Of a stretch of DNA of 10,928 nucleotides, positions 1 to 7,096 are shown piece by piece. The DNA lies in NCBI GenBank assembly GCA_003485185.1, contig DNAS01000011.1:469-11396 (forward strand), read 5' to 3'. The stretch is from Phycisphaerales bacterium (lineage in GTDB: Bacteria; Planctomycetota; Phycisphaerae; SM23-33). Position 1 is the first letter of the stretch. Each line of letters starts with the position of its first letter. The notes below the pieces were generated by a model. The model did not search any database. It saw nothing but the letters and a program-made list of their open reading frames with translations, and had not been told where the DNA came from. Made by a program: the position numbers and the translations under genes.

Positions 1-42
1 TTTCCACTTCGGCCTCTGGCCTTCGTCCTTTCCCCTTCTTCC
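1..42. repeat. Degenerate heptamer array (six 7-bp units), cut by window edge
   Basis: The first 42 bases divide without gaps into six pyrimidine-rich heptamers: tttccac, ttcggcc, tctggcc, ttcgtcc, tttcccc, ttcttcc. The shared pattern is roughly TTYNNCC (GGNNRAA on the other strand). The array stops just before the 5-FCL leader and probably continues beyond the window start. It shares the 7-bp period, and an exact 11-base word (6-16), with the longer array at 2906-3061. Short tandem heptamers of this kind resemble the STRR repeats known from cyanobacteria; that comparison is by form only. Confidence 0.6.
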
Positions 43-89
43 GGAACGTCTCTTGCCCCCGGCGCGTCGAAAGGCTGTAATGGGCGCAT

Positions 90-689
90 ATGAAGCCGAC
101 CCTCCGCAAGCAGATCAAGGCCACATTGGCTCGCATCGACGCCGACTCGCACGCCGCGCGCAGCCGGGCCGCGTGCGAGCGCCTGATCGCGCTGGACGAG
201 TTCCGCCGCGCCGGCGTGGTGCTGGTCTACATGAACATCCAGCACGAGGTGGCGACGGCAGCGATCGCGCTGGCCGCCTGGCGGCAGGGAAAGACAGTCC
301 TCGCGCCGCGCCTGACCGACGCGGTGCGGCACATGGTGGCCGTGGAACTGAAATCGCTGAACGACGAGGACCTGTCGGTCGGCGCGTTCGGGGTGCGCGA
401 GCCGGCGGGCAATGTGCTCCGGCCGGCGGAGGAGATCGACTTCATCGTGGTTCCGGGAATCGCGTTCGACGAAACAGGGCATCGCCTGGGCCGCGGCGGC
501 GGGTACTTCGACTGCTTCCTGGCCGACGGGCGCCTGCGGGCGTTCACGTGCGGGCTGGCGTTCGAGGAGCAGATCGTGCCCGCCGTTCCGCGACACGACC
601 ATGACGTTCCGGTCCAGGCGATCGTGACGGACCGGCGGACCATCCGCCTGTCCCAGCGTGCCGAATCCGGCAGGGAGGCGAAGCAATGA
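90..689 (+). CDS. ygfA: 5-formyltetrahydrofolate cyclo-ligase (5,10-methenyltetrahydrofolate synthetase)
   Basis: Cytoplasmic one-carbon enzyme that converts 5-formyl-THF to 5,10-methenyl-THF with ATP hydrolysis, returning the storage or inhibitory folate to the active pool. The 199-residue length is normal for the family. The N-terminus has the basic start LRKQIK (residues 5-10). The diagnostic block runs from VPGIAFD (121-127) to RLGRGGGYFD (132-141), the glycine-rich ATP/folate site. The C-terminal FEEQIVPAVPRHDHDVPVQAIVTD region (158-181) matches the conserved end of the family. The ATG at 90 has no strong Shine-Dalgarno (a distant aaagg at 70-74), but the N-terminus fits the family. Its TGA overlaps the start of the L,D-transpeptidase gene, so it is the first visible gene of a translationally coupled operon. 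In many bacteria 6S RNA lies upstream of this gene; the few bases visible here do not show it. Confidence 0.95.
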   Translation: MKPTLRKQIKATLARIDADSHAARSRAACERLIALDEFRRAGVVLVYMNIQHEVATAAIALAAWRQGKTVLAPRLTDAVRHMVAVELKSLNDEDLSVGAFGVREPAGNVLRPAEEIDFIVVPGIAFDETGHRLGRGGGYFDCFLADGRLRAFTCGLAFEEQIVPAVPRHDHDVPVQAIVTDRRTIRLSQRAESGREAKQ

Positions 690-1756
690 ACCGTTCCGCG
701 AAGGCCGTGGTGATTGCCGTGGTGATCCTGGTGTTGCTGGCAGCGGGCGCGTGGGTGGCGTGGAAATACTGGCCGCGCTTGGCGCCGCAGCCGCCCGTCG
801 CGTCCCAGCCGGCAGGCGATGCGCTCGTAGTGATTAACGGCGCGCCGGCGTCCGCCCAGGCCGAGAAGCCCAAGCCTCCCGCCTCTGCGCCGGGTGACGC
901 GGAGCTGGAGCCCATCCTCGACGAAATTGTCTCCTACCGCCCGCCCCAGCCCGCGAAGCTCTCGGCCGAGCAGGCGGCCGAGGCGCTCGCCAAGGGCAAC
1001 GAGGCGCTCCGCGCCGGAAAGACGCTCGAGGCCCGCACGTTGCTGAACCGCGCGTACTGGTCGGGCCGCCTGTCCGACGAGCAGGCCGACGCGATCCGTC
1101 CGACGCTGGAGACGCTGGCGGAAAAGACGCTCATCGGGCGCGGCAGCGCGGTCTTCGCCGACGACCCCTACACGGTGCAATATGTCGCCCGCCTCGGGCA
1201 GACGCTCGCGAAGATCGAGGGGCGCGGCGGCCTGTGGCTGCACGTGCCGACGCAACTGCTGACGCGCGTGAACAACCTCCAGCGTCCCGAGGACATCCAG
1301 GCCGAAGTCGCCTACAAGATGATCCGCGGGCCTTTCCACGCGATCATTTACAAGAAGCGGTTCCTGATGGACGTCTACCTTCAGCGCGAAGGTCTGGAGC
1401 GGGTGTTCATCCGGCGGTTCCGCGTGGGCACGGGCTCCAACGGTTCGACACCGGAGGGCCTGTGGCGGGTGCGCCTGGGGGGCAAGAGCGCCCAGGCACC
1501 GTGGTACGGGCCCGACGGCGTGGTGTATTACGGCCAGCCGGGCTACGCCTTCGGTTCCAAGGGGTTGTGGATTCCCCTGGAAGGGCTCGATGAGCACAAC
1601 CGCATGCTGACCAGCTACGGCATCCACAGCACGGACGACCCGTCGAGCATCGGAAAGGCCAGCTCGCGCGGGTGCATCCGCCTGAGCGATGAGGACATTG
1701 AGCTGGTCTACTCGCTGCTGTACGAGCACTGGTCCACGGTGCAGGTGTTGCCGTGA
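686..1756 (+). CDS. Membrane-anchored L,D-transpeptidase (YkuD domain) with LysM-like segment
   Basis: Predicted periplasmic enzyme that forms 3-3 peptidoglycan cross-links or attaches proteins to peptidoglycan through a cysteine acyl-enzyme. Layout of the 356 residues: one N-terminal transmembrane anchor (about 7-27, no obvious cleavage site); a Pro/Ala linker (31-75); a helical, TPR-like region (about 91-150); a LysM-like stretch (about 161-214, YTVQ...GQTLAKI...LLTRVNNL...I); then the YkuD fold from about 216 (GPFHAIIYKK...VGTGSNGSTPEGLWRV). The active-site signature is complete: His314, then Ser327-Arg328-Gly329-Cys330-Ile331-Arg332, with Cys330 the nucleophile. The ATG at 686 overlaps the upstream TGA (ATGA), with a good GGGAGG Shine-Dalgarno at 673-678. 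Its own TGA overlaps the next GTG. The LysM call is weaker than the YkuD call because the repeat is divergent. Confidence 0.93.
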   Translation: MNRSAKAVVIAVVILVLLAAGAWVAWKYWPRLAPQPPVASQPAGDALVVINGAPASAQAEKPKPPASAPGDAELEPILDEIVSYRPPQPAKLSAEQAAEALAKGNEALRAGKTLEARTLLNRAYWSGRLSDEQADAIRPTLETLAEKTLIGRGSAVFADDPYTVQYVARLGQTLAKIEGRGGLWLHVPTQLLTRVNNLQRPEDIQAEVAYKMIRGPFHAIIYKKRFLMDVYLQREGLERVFIRRFRVGTGSNGSTPEGLWRVRLGGKSAQAPWYGPDGVVYYGQPGYAFGSKGLWIPLEGLDEHNRMLTSYGIHSTDDPSSIGKASSRGCIRLSDEDIELVYSLLYEHWSTVQVLP

Positions 1757-2898
1757 GCGCGGCGCCGCCGTCGTTGTCTTCGGCGTGCGGCGAGCCAGGG
1801 CGCATCGTTCATCTCTGCTATGCCGGGACGAGCGGTTCCAGCCGGGTGGCGCTGGACATCGCCGCCGGTTCGGCGCGCCCGGCCAGGCACGGATACGTTC
1901 TCTACGGCGCTGACGGTCTGCGCGCGGATTACGCTCGGGACCTGGACGCGCTGGGCTGCGCGTGGATCTTCGTGCCCAAGCGGCGCGGCCTGGACGTGCG
2001 GTGCTGGCGAGTGGCGGCGCGGGAGATTTTGCGTCTCTCGCCGGCGGCGGCGGTGCTGCACGGTTCGCGCTCGCTGCCGGTGGCGCTGTGCATGCGGGTG
2101 GCGGCCTGGCGGCTGCCGATCGTCGCGGTGCAGCACGGCCCGCTGCGTGAGTTCGAGCGCCGCGCGTCGCGCGTGGTCTGCGCTGCGTTCAGCGCCCTGG
2201 CGACGCACACGGTGGCCGTCTCGCGCGAGCTGGCCGAGGCGATTCGCCGGCGCGGGCTGCTCCAGCGGGCGTGCCGTCCGCTGACGGTGATCCGTAACGG
2301 CGCGGACGGGAAGTTCTGGACCCTCCCGCCCCGACGGCGCGAACCCGGCGCGCCGCTGCGCGTGGGGATGGTCGCCACGCTCGATCCGCACAAGGACCAC
2401 CCGACGCTGCTGGCGGCCCTGCGGATCCTCACCGACGAGGGTAGGGATGTCCGATTGGCGCTGGTCGGCGGCGGCTCGCGCGAGGCGGAGCTTCGCGCGC
2501 TGACGGGCTGGCTGGGCCTGGACGCGCGCGTGGAGTTCGCGGGCAACCTGTCGCGCGAGGCGTTGCGGCGGCGGATGGAGGGCTTTGACGTGCTGGCGCA
2601 CGTCACGGGCAGCGAAGGATTGTCGATGGCGCTGATCGAAGGCCTGCTGTCGGGGCGCCCGGTCGTCGCCAGCGACGTGCCGGGGATGCGCGAGCTGGTG
2701 CGCGACGGGCAGACGGGCCTGCTGGCCGCGCCGGCCGACGCGCAGGCCGTGGCGGCCGCCCTGCGACGCCTGGACGACGACCGGGTCTTGGCGGCGCGGC
2801 TCGGCGCGCAGGCTGCACAATGCGCCCGGGAGCATTTCTCCGCAACGCGAATGGCGGAACAGTACGAAGCACTGGTAGAGAGAGTGGCGAGTGCGTAG
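1753..2898 (+). CDS. Glycosyltransferase, GT-B fold, family 4-like
   Basis: Predicted retaining glycosyltransferase that uses a nucleotide-sugar donor; acceptor and sugar are unknown. The 381 residues form two Rossmann-like halves. The N-terminal acceptor half starts at about 17 (RIVHLCYAGTSGSSRVALDIA) and includes QHGPLREFE (127-135). The C-terminal donor half starts at about 202 (LRVGMVATLDPHKDHPTLLAAL) and carries VRLALVGGGSREAELR (233-248). The family's E-x7-E motif is present as E288-GLSMALI-E296, followed by SGRPVVASDVPGMRELVRDGQTGLL. No signal peptide or membrane segment is evident, so it is cytoplasmic or peripheral. The GTG start at 1753 overlaps the upstream TGA and has aggtg at 1743-1747 as ribosome-binding site. 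Coupling to the transpeptidase suggests an envelope glycan role, which is inference. Start and family are secure; the product is not. Confidence 0.92.
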   Translation: MSAAPPSLSSACGEPGRIVHLCYAGTSGSSRVALDIAAGSARPARHGYVLYGADGLRADYARDLDALGCAWIFVPKRRGLDVRCWRVAAREILRLSPAAAVLHGSRSLPVALCMRVAAWRLPIVAVQHGPLREFERRASRVVCAAFSALATHTVAVSRELAEAIRRRGLLQRACRPLTVIRNGADGKFWTLPPRRREPGAPLRVGMVATLDPHKDHPTLLAALRILTDEGRDVRLALVGGGSREAELRALTGWLGLDARVEFAGNLSREALRRRMEGFDVLAHVTGSEGLSMALIEGLLSGRPVVASDVPGMRELVRDGQTGLLAAPADAQAVAAALRRLDDDRVLAARLGAQAAQCAREHFSATRMAEQYEALVERVASA

Positions 2899-2905
2899 TG
2901 GAGAG

Positions 2906-3061
2906 GAATTGTCAATTGTCGATTGCCAATTGACAATTGGAAGACCGAGGACCGGAGACCGAAAAAGGAACCCGGAACTGGGGAATTCGGAACCCGGCTC
3001 GCGCGGAGTCTTTTTCCGTGTTCCTGGTTCCTTGTTCCCTGTTTCGTCGAACTACGAACTT
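2906..3061. repeat. Degenerate heptamer repeat array filling a convergent intergenic gap
   Basis: The 173 bases between the converging glycosyltransferase and lptD genes hold no supported gene and are built from 7-bp units. Positions 2906-2940 are five units around NAATTGN. Positions 2941-2961 are three RRGACCG units. Positions 2967-2995 are ggaaccc, ggaactg, an 8-base variant (gggaattc) and ggaaccc. Positions 3020-3047 are four GTTYCNT units, the reverse complement of the GGAAC type. Positions 3048-3061 are two cgaact(a/t) units. The stretch 2996-3019 does not fit well. The composition is less GC-rich than the flanking genes. The array begins 8 bases after one stop codon and ends 10 bases before the other. 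Confidence 0.75.
2907..2938. repeat. Perfect 12-bp inverted repeat (8-base loop) inside the heptamer array
   Basis: aattgtcaattg (2907-2918) and caattgacaatt (2927-2938) are exact reverse complements around an 8-base loop. It follows the glycosyltransferase stop codon by 8 bases, so a role in ending or stabilising that transcript is possible. There is no T-run on either strand, so it is not a standard intrinsic terminator. The symmetry is partly a by-product of the self-complementary word CAATTG repeated every 7 bases. Confidence 0.6.
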
Positions 3062-3071
3062 CGGCCTCGGA

Positions 3072-5954
3072 TCAGTTCATTCCGCTGCGGCCGAGCAGGC
3101 TCATGCGTCCGCCGCCCAGCTTGAACTCGGGGACACCTTCCGGCCAGAAGGTGATCAGCAGTCCGATGTCGTCGTCGGCGCGGTTGTAGGTGAAGCTGAA
3201 GGCCGCGAACCAGCGGGGGAACTTGCGGGTGATGGTGACGGCCGTGATGAGGTTCTCGCTGCCGTTGTAGTCGAAATCGTACTGCTCCAGCACGCTCAGG
3301 GAGTATTTCGTGCTGAGCTTGTAGTTGAAGCCGAAGGTCCCGACCGAGGAATCCAGATCGCGCAGGTACCGCAGCCCGGCGTAGTACCGCAGGCGCGGAT
3401 CGCGCTGGACGGCCAGCCCGAAGTTGGTCCGCCGGAAGGATCCGGTATTGGTGTCGTAGTTGGTGTCGGCCAGGAACGTCGTCGAGTCGGAGATGTTCCA
3501 CGCGTAGTCGACGTTGACGTGGTTCCGCGCGAGGCTGTACTCCGGGCGATAGCCGAAGAACCGTCCGTCGGCGGGAAGGGACTCGTCGCCGTTGGTGTAG
3601 AACCCGGCCATCACGTCCAATCGCATCCAATCGACGGTCCGCTGGTTTCCGGGCGCCCCTCGCTTGGTCTGGAGCCGCTGGCGGACGCCGAAGGCGGCGC
3701 CGCTGGTCCGCGTCAGGTGCTGCTCGATGAACGGGTCCATCGGGAACAGTTCGGACGGATGTACGCCGCCGTTGTCGGCCAGGAAGACTGCCGCCTCGGG
3801 CGTTACGACATGGCGCAGGCGGTTGAGGTCCCACAGGCGATTGGCGACGTCGTTGTAGACGCGCCAGAGATGGGTGTTGGCCCGCAGTCCGATCTGCCCG
3901 TAGGGGCGGCAGCGTTCGCCGTCGTCGTTGATCGTGTCGTCCCAGTAGGTCGCGCGCCCGGTGGCGTAGGCGACGAGGTTCGCCGGGCCCGCGTGCAGGG
4001 GCACCTGCACCTCGTTGCGCGTGTCGGCGCGGGGGAAGAGGCGGCTGTCGGTCTGGCCGGCGTCGCTGGCCGGGCGGTACCGCTTGAGCCCCGCGTGCGA
4101 CTCGCTGTACAGCGACGCGACGCGCCCCAGTGGCTCGCCGATCAGGTAGAAGCCCAGGTCCGGCGCCGATTCGGTCTGCGTCTGGAAGCGGTTCAGGCGG
4201 TATTGCAGCAGCGCGTCAAACGCCCAGTTGTCCTGCTGCTTCTTCAGGTACGCCAGCGTCTCCTGCTCCTTGCCGGCGTGGAACTCCTCGGGGAAGAACT
4301 CCTCCAGGAAGTTCTTGTCGCACAGGTAGCTCAATTCGAGCTGGAGCAGCCAGTCCTTCGGCAACAACTGCTTGTGGCGGGCCAGGAACCGCCCGCGCGT
4401 CTGGGGCGCGGGAATGTTCTCCCGCTCCTGTCCGAAGTCATCTTCCGCCTTGCGATCATACAGGCCGTAGATGCGGGAGTAGCCGCTGTAGTTCGGGCGG
4501 GCGTAGTCGAGCTTCACGCCGGCCAAGACGCCCCGCTCGTAGTAGTCCAGCTCCAGCCGGGCGGTGTATCCTTCGGGGCGCAGCAGGCCCAGCAGGCGGA
4601 ACAGGTGCCACTCGGTCTCCACGCCCAGGCCGAACCGTCCGTGCTTGCCCGCCTGAATCTTCCGCAGCGACGTATCGCCCTCGGTGAAGTCGCCCTTGAG
4701 GATCGGTGCGTACAGCACGGGCAGCCCGCGGATATTGAAGGTGGTGTGCTCCAGCGTGCCCAGCCAGCTCCGCTCGCCCACCCGGATGCCCTTCTCGTCA
4801 TAGGGCGTGTTGTCCATCAGGTACGCCCGCTTCGCGCCGATGTGGTACTCAGGGGTGTAGAAGTCGCTGGTGGTGATTTTCGCGTCGCGGAACCAGACCT
4901 CACGGGCGGACAGCACCCTTGCCTCGGCCGCCCGCACGTAGATGGGAATGTTCCGCTGCTTCTGCACGGAGCGGAAGACCGGCTCGACGATCAGGGCGCG
5001 GTCGGTGGTGAAGTCGTAATACGCGGCCGGGCCGCGCAGGAACCGCTCGCCGCGGGCGATGATCACGTCGCCTTCGAGATACACGCCGGTGACGGTCTCG
5101 CGCTCGGCGGCGGCACCTTTCTCGGCGGGCAGGGAAGTCTTCACGCCGCCCAGCTCGGTGCTGAGGGGGCTGGTGGACTTCTTGTCCGCCGGGACCTTTT
5201 GGGTGAACAGGACGGCGGACTCGCTGCGGAGTTCGAGGAACATCGCCCCTTCGGGATTGCCCTGGGACAGGTAGACGTTGCCCCGCGCGACGATGACGCG
5301 CCGGGTGCCCCGCTGCTCGGCGACGATATTGTCCGCCCGCCAGGTGACGGGCAGGACTTCCTTGGGGCGGGGCGTCTCAACCGGTTTGGTGGTCGGCGCC
5401 GCCAGGGGCGTCTGGCCGCCCGCGGTGGTCGGGGCGGCGGCGACGGCAGGCTGGGTGGTCGCCGGCGCCAGCGCCGGAGCCTCGTGCCGCGCCGGCTGGG
5501 TGGCGCTCGAAGCGCCGTCGCGCACTTCCTTGGCGCGGGTGTAGAGGGGGAACCCTTCCAGCGGGCGGTCCGAGAAAGCGCCGTCGGTGAAGACGCGCCC
5601 CCGCTGGGAGAAGCGGACCAGCAGGGTGTTGTCGGTGGTGCTGGCGCCGCCGGGCTCGACGGCCTTGGCCTTGCCCTCGATGTAGACGGTGAAGTCGCGG
5701 ACGGTCGAGTCGCCCGATTTCCGCTCGGCGATCCAGATCACCGCGTCGCGCCCCGTGAAAATCCGCTGCCCCAGGACCAGGCGGAAATCGCCCAGGACGA
5801 CCATGACGTTCTTCCCGTCGTCGCCGAAGGCGTGGATCTGCTTTCCGCTGACACGGGCATCCTCGGGGAGTATCTCGGCGTCGTCGGCCAGCGCCGGCGC
5901 GTGCAGCCACGCCGTTGCGACGATCAGGACCAGGCCCACCGAGAGGTTTTTCAT
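3072..5954 (-). CDS. lptD: LptD-like LPS-assembly outer-membrane protein
   Basis: Predicted outer-membrane translocon that receives LPS (or an LPS-like lipid) from a periplasmic bridge and inserts it in the outer leaflet. The 960 residues are longer than the roughly 780 of E. coli LptD. A signal peptide (1-23, ...HAPALA) leads to a first OstA/LptA-like beta domain (about 30-145), a Pro/Ala/Thr-rich linker (about 147-200), a second OstA-like domain (about 203-360, including GVYLEGDVIIARGERFLRGP) and a beta-barrel from about 370 to the end (LPVLYAPILKGDF; LSYLCDKNFLEEF; final ITFWPEGVPEF). Only two cysteines exist in the mature protein (545 and 682), both in the barrel part. I chose the ATG at 5954 over an in-frame start at 6023 because the latter lies inside the promoter and would put 23 unrelated residues before the signal peptide. 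The Shine-Dalgarno is weak. The two-domain N-terminus could alternatively be read as an OstA-family fusion. Confidence 0.85.
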   Translation of the reverse strand: MKNLSVGLVLIVATAWLHAPALADDAEILPEDARVSGKQIHAFGDDGKNVMVVLGDFRLVLGQRIFTGRDAVIWIAERKSGDSTVRDFTVYIEGKAKAVEPGGASTTDNTLLVRFSQRGRVFTDGAFSDRPLEGFPLYTRAKEVRDGASSATQPARHEAPALAPATTQPAVAAAPTTAGGQTPLAAPTTKPVETPRPKEVLPVTWRADNIVAEQRGTRRVIVARGNVYLSQGNPEGAMFLELRSESAVLFTQKVPADKKSTSPLSTELGGVKTSLPAEKGAAAERETVTGVYLEGDVIIARGERFLRGPAAYYDFTTDRALIVEPVFRSVQKQRNIPIYVRAAEARVLSAREVWFRDAKITTSDFYTPEYHIGAKRAYLMDNTPYDEKGIRVGERSWLGTLEHTTFNIRGLPVLYAPILKGDFTEGDTSLRKIQAGKHGRFGLGVETEWHLFRLLGLLRPEGYTARLELDYYERGVLAGVKLDYARPNYSGYSRIYGLYDRKAEDDFGQERENIPAPQTRGRFLARHKQLLPKDWLLQLELSYLCDKNFLEEFFPEEFHAGKEQETLAYLKKQQDNWAFDALLQYRLNRFQTQTESAPDLGFYLIGEPLGRVASLYSESHAGLKRYRPASDAGQTDSRLFPRADTRNEVQVPLHAGPANLVAYATGRATYWDDTINDDGERCRPYGQIGLRANTHLWRVYNDVANRLWDLNRLRHVVTPEAAVFLADNGGVHPSELFPMDPFIEQHLTRTSGAAFGVRQRLQTKRGAPGNQRTVDWMRLDVMAGFYTNGDESLPADGRFFGYRPEYSLARNHVNVDYAWNISDSTTFLADTNYDTNTGSFRRTNFGLAVQRDPRLRYYAGLRYLRDLDSSVGTFGFNYKLSTKYSLSVLEQYDFDYNGSENLITAVTITRKFPRWFAAFSFTYNRADDDIGLLITFWPEGVPEFKLGGGRMSLLGRSGMN

Positions 5955-6000
5955 AATCGATCTCGCAGGACTCAGACAGGAAGCGAGCTTACCGGTCGCG

Positions 6001-6028
6001 ATTATAAGTACAGCCGGGGGCAAGTCAA
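6001..6028 (-). promoter_or_regulatory. Near-consensus sigma-70-type promoter for the lptD-like gene
   Basis: On the minus strand, TTGACT (6028-6023) and a perfect TATAAT (6006-6001) are separated by 16 bp. The local AT-richness stands out in this GC-rich window. Initiation would fall near 5993-5996, giving a leader of about 40 bases before the ATG at 5954. It lies after the aldo/keto reductase stop codon at 6055, so the lptD-like gene can be transcribed independently of the gene upstream. Confidence 0.75.
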
Positions 6029-6054
6029 AGATTCTTTCCCCGGTGGCGCGTCCG

Positions 6055-7029
6055 TCAGGGGCGGTCAGCCTGGAGGTTCAACCAGGCCAGCTCGCCCGCC
6101 GACAGTTTCAAGTCCACCGCGGCGGCGCAGTCGGCGATTTCCTCCCGGCTGCGGCATCCGATCAGCGGGAAGAGGTTCATCGGCTGGCGGAGCACCCACG
6201 CCAGCGCCACTTGCGCCACGGACGCGCCGCGCCGGGCCGCCAGTTCGCGGACGCGGTCGAGGCGGTCGAAGTTTTCCTTCGTGCCGTAGCAGTGGAGGAT
6301 GGGCGTGTTTTTGACCTTCTCCGCGTCGGCGAGGTCTTCGCGGCGGAAGTCGCCGAAGAAGATGCCCCACCCCAGCGACGACCAGGGCAGCACGGCCAGT
6401 TGCGTCCGCTCGTACCAGTCGCGCTGGGCCTTCCCGGCGGCGCCGGTGATGGTCACCGCTTCGGCCCAGGGCTCGCGGACCTGCTCGGCCAGGCTGAACT
6501 GCGGGCTGCTGACCGCGAACCCGACCAGGCCGTGCTTGTCGGCGTACTCGTTGGCCTCGGCCACGCGGTCGGTCGTCCAGTTGGACCCGCCGAACGCCCG
6601 GATCGTCCCGCGCGCGACGTATTTGTTGAGCACCTCGACGATCGGGCCAACCGGCTGGCTCGGGTCATCGCGGTGCAGGACGTAGAGGTCGATGTAGTCG
6701 AACTTCAGGCGGGCCAGCGAGTCGTGCAGGTCCGACTCAATGTCGAACGGCGTGACGCGCCGCCGGTCGGCGTTCATGTGCGCGCCCTTGTCCAGCAGGA
6801 CCACCTTCTCGCGGATGCCCCGCGCGTGGACCCACTGCCCGAACGCCCGCTCGACCTTGCCCCCGCCGTAGCCGTGCGCCCCGTCGAACGTGTTGACGCC
6901 CGCCGCCAGCACCGCGTCCAGCAGCGCGAAGCTCTCGTCCAGGCGGTCCGTGGACACCATCACCATGCCCTGGATCAGCCGCGACACCGGCTTGTCGATC
7001 CCGGGAATTTTTCCATACTCCATCGCCAT
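6055..7029 (-). CDS. Aldo/keto reductase family oxidoreductase
   Basis: Predicted cytosolic NAD(P)H-dependent carbonyl reductase with a TIM-barrel fold; substrate unknown. The 324-residue length is normal. All four catalytic residues can be placed: Asp49 (NTFDGAHGYG), Tyr54, Lys81 (LLDKGAH) and His119 (DLYVLHRDDP). Other family features are SLARLKFDYIDLYVLHRDDP (104-123), the GGSNWT strand (147-152), SSPQFSLAE (174-182), and near the C-terminus ASVAQVALAWVLRQP followed by PLIGCRSREEI, the cofactor-side segment. The ATG at 7029 has GAGGTGA just upstream; an ATG at 7023 is an alternative two codons in. It follows the Gfo/Idh/MocA gene by 67 bases on the same strand, suggesting co-transcription and a linked redox role. 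Confidence 0.93.
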   Translation of the reverse strand: MAMEYGKIPGIDKPVSRLIQGMVMVSTDRLDESFALLDAVLAAGVNTFDGAHGYGGGKVERAFGQWVHARGIREKVVLLDKGAHMNADRRRVTPFDIESDLHDSLARLKFDYIDLYVLHRDDPSQPVGPIVEVLNKYVARGTIRAFGGSNWTTDRVAEANEYADKHGLVGFAVSSPQFSLAEQVREPWAEAVTITGAAGKAQRDWYERTQLAVLPWSSLGWGIFFGDFRREDLADAEKVKNTPILHCYGTKENFDRLDRVRELAARRGASVAQVALAWVLRQPMNLFPLIGCRSREEIADCAAAVDLKLSAGELAWLNLQADRP

Positions 7030-7053
7030 CGTTCACCTCGTGTTTCTATTGTG

Positions 7054-7082
7054 CCGCCGGTCGCCCCGGCGGGGGCCGGCGG
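7054..7082. repeat. Nested GC-rich hairpin between the Gfo/Idh/MocA and AKR genes
   Basis: ccgccgg (7054-7060) pairs with ccggcgg (7076-7082), and inside it cccc (7064-7067) pairs with gggg (7071-7074) around a three-base loop. It sits in the 67-base gap between two co-directional minus-strand genes, and no T-run follows on the minus strand. It may stabilise or partly separate the two messages; that is inference. Confidence 0.5.
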
Positions 7083-7096
7083 GAAATTCAGCTTTC

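Noticed and set aside
1..89. 6S RNA gene upstream of the folate cyclo-ligase
   Set aside because: That neighbourhood is common in other bacteria, but the visible bases are heptamer repeat plus a short leader, with no long 6S-type hairpin or bubble.
227..1729. 500-residue minus-strand open frame opposite the folate and transpeptidase genes
   Set aside because: Antisense shadow of two genes with complete catalytic motifs; low-complexity translation with no recognisable family.
2906..2940. CRISPR-like or attachment-site repeat
   Set aside because: Units are contiguous 7-mers without spacers, and there are no cas or integrase genes in the window.
2937..6314. 1125-residue open frame on the plus strand opposite the lptD-like gene
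   Set aside because: It is the antisense shadow of a well-supported gene. It starts inside the heptamer array, has no ribosome-binding site, and its Val/Gly/Arg/Gln-rich translation shows no domain. GC-rich codon use removes stops from the opposite strand.
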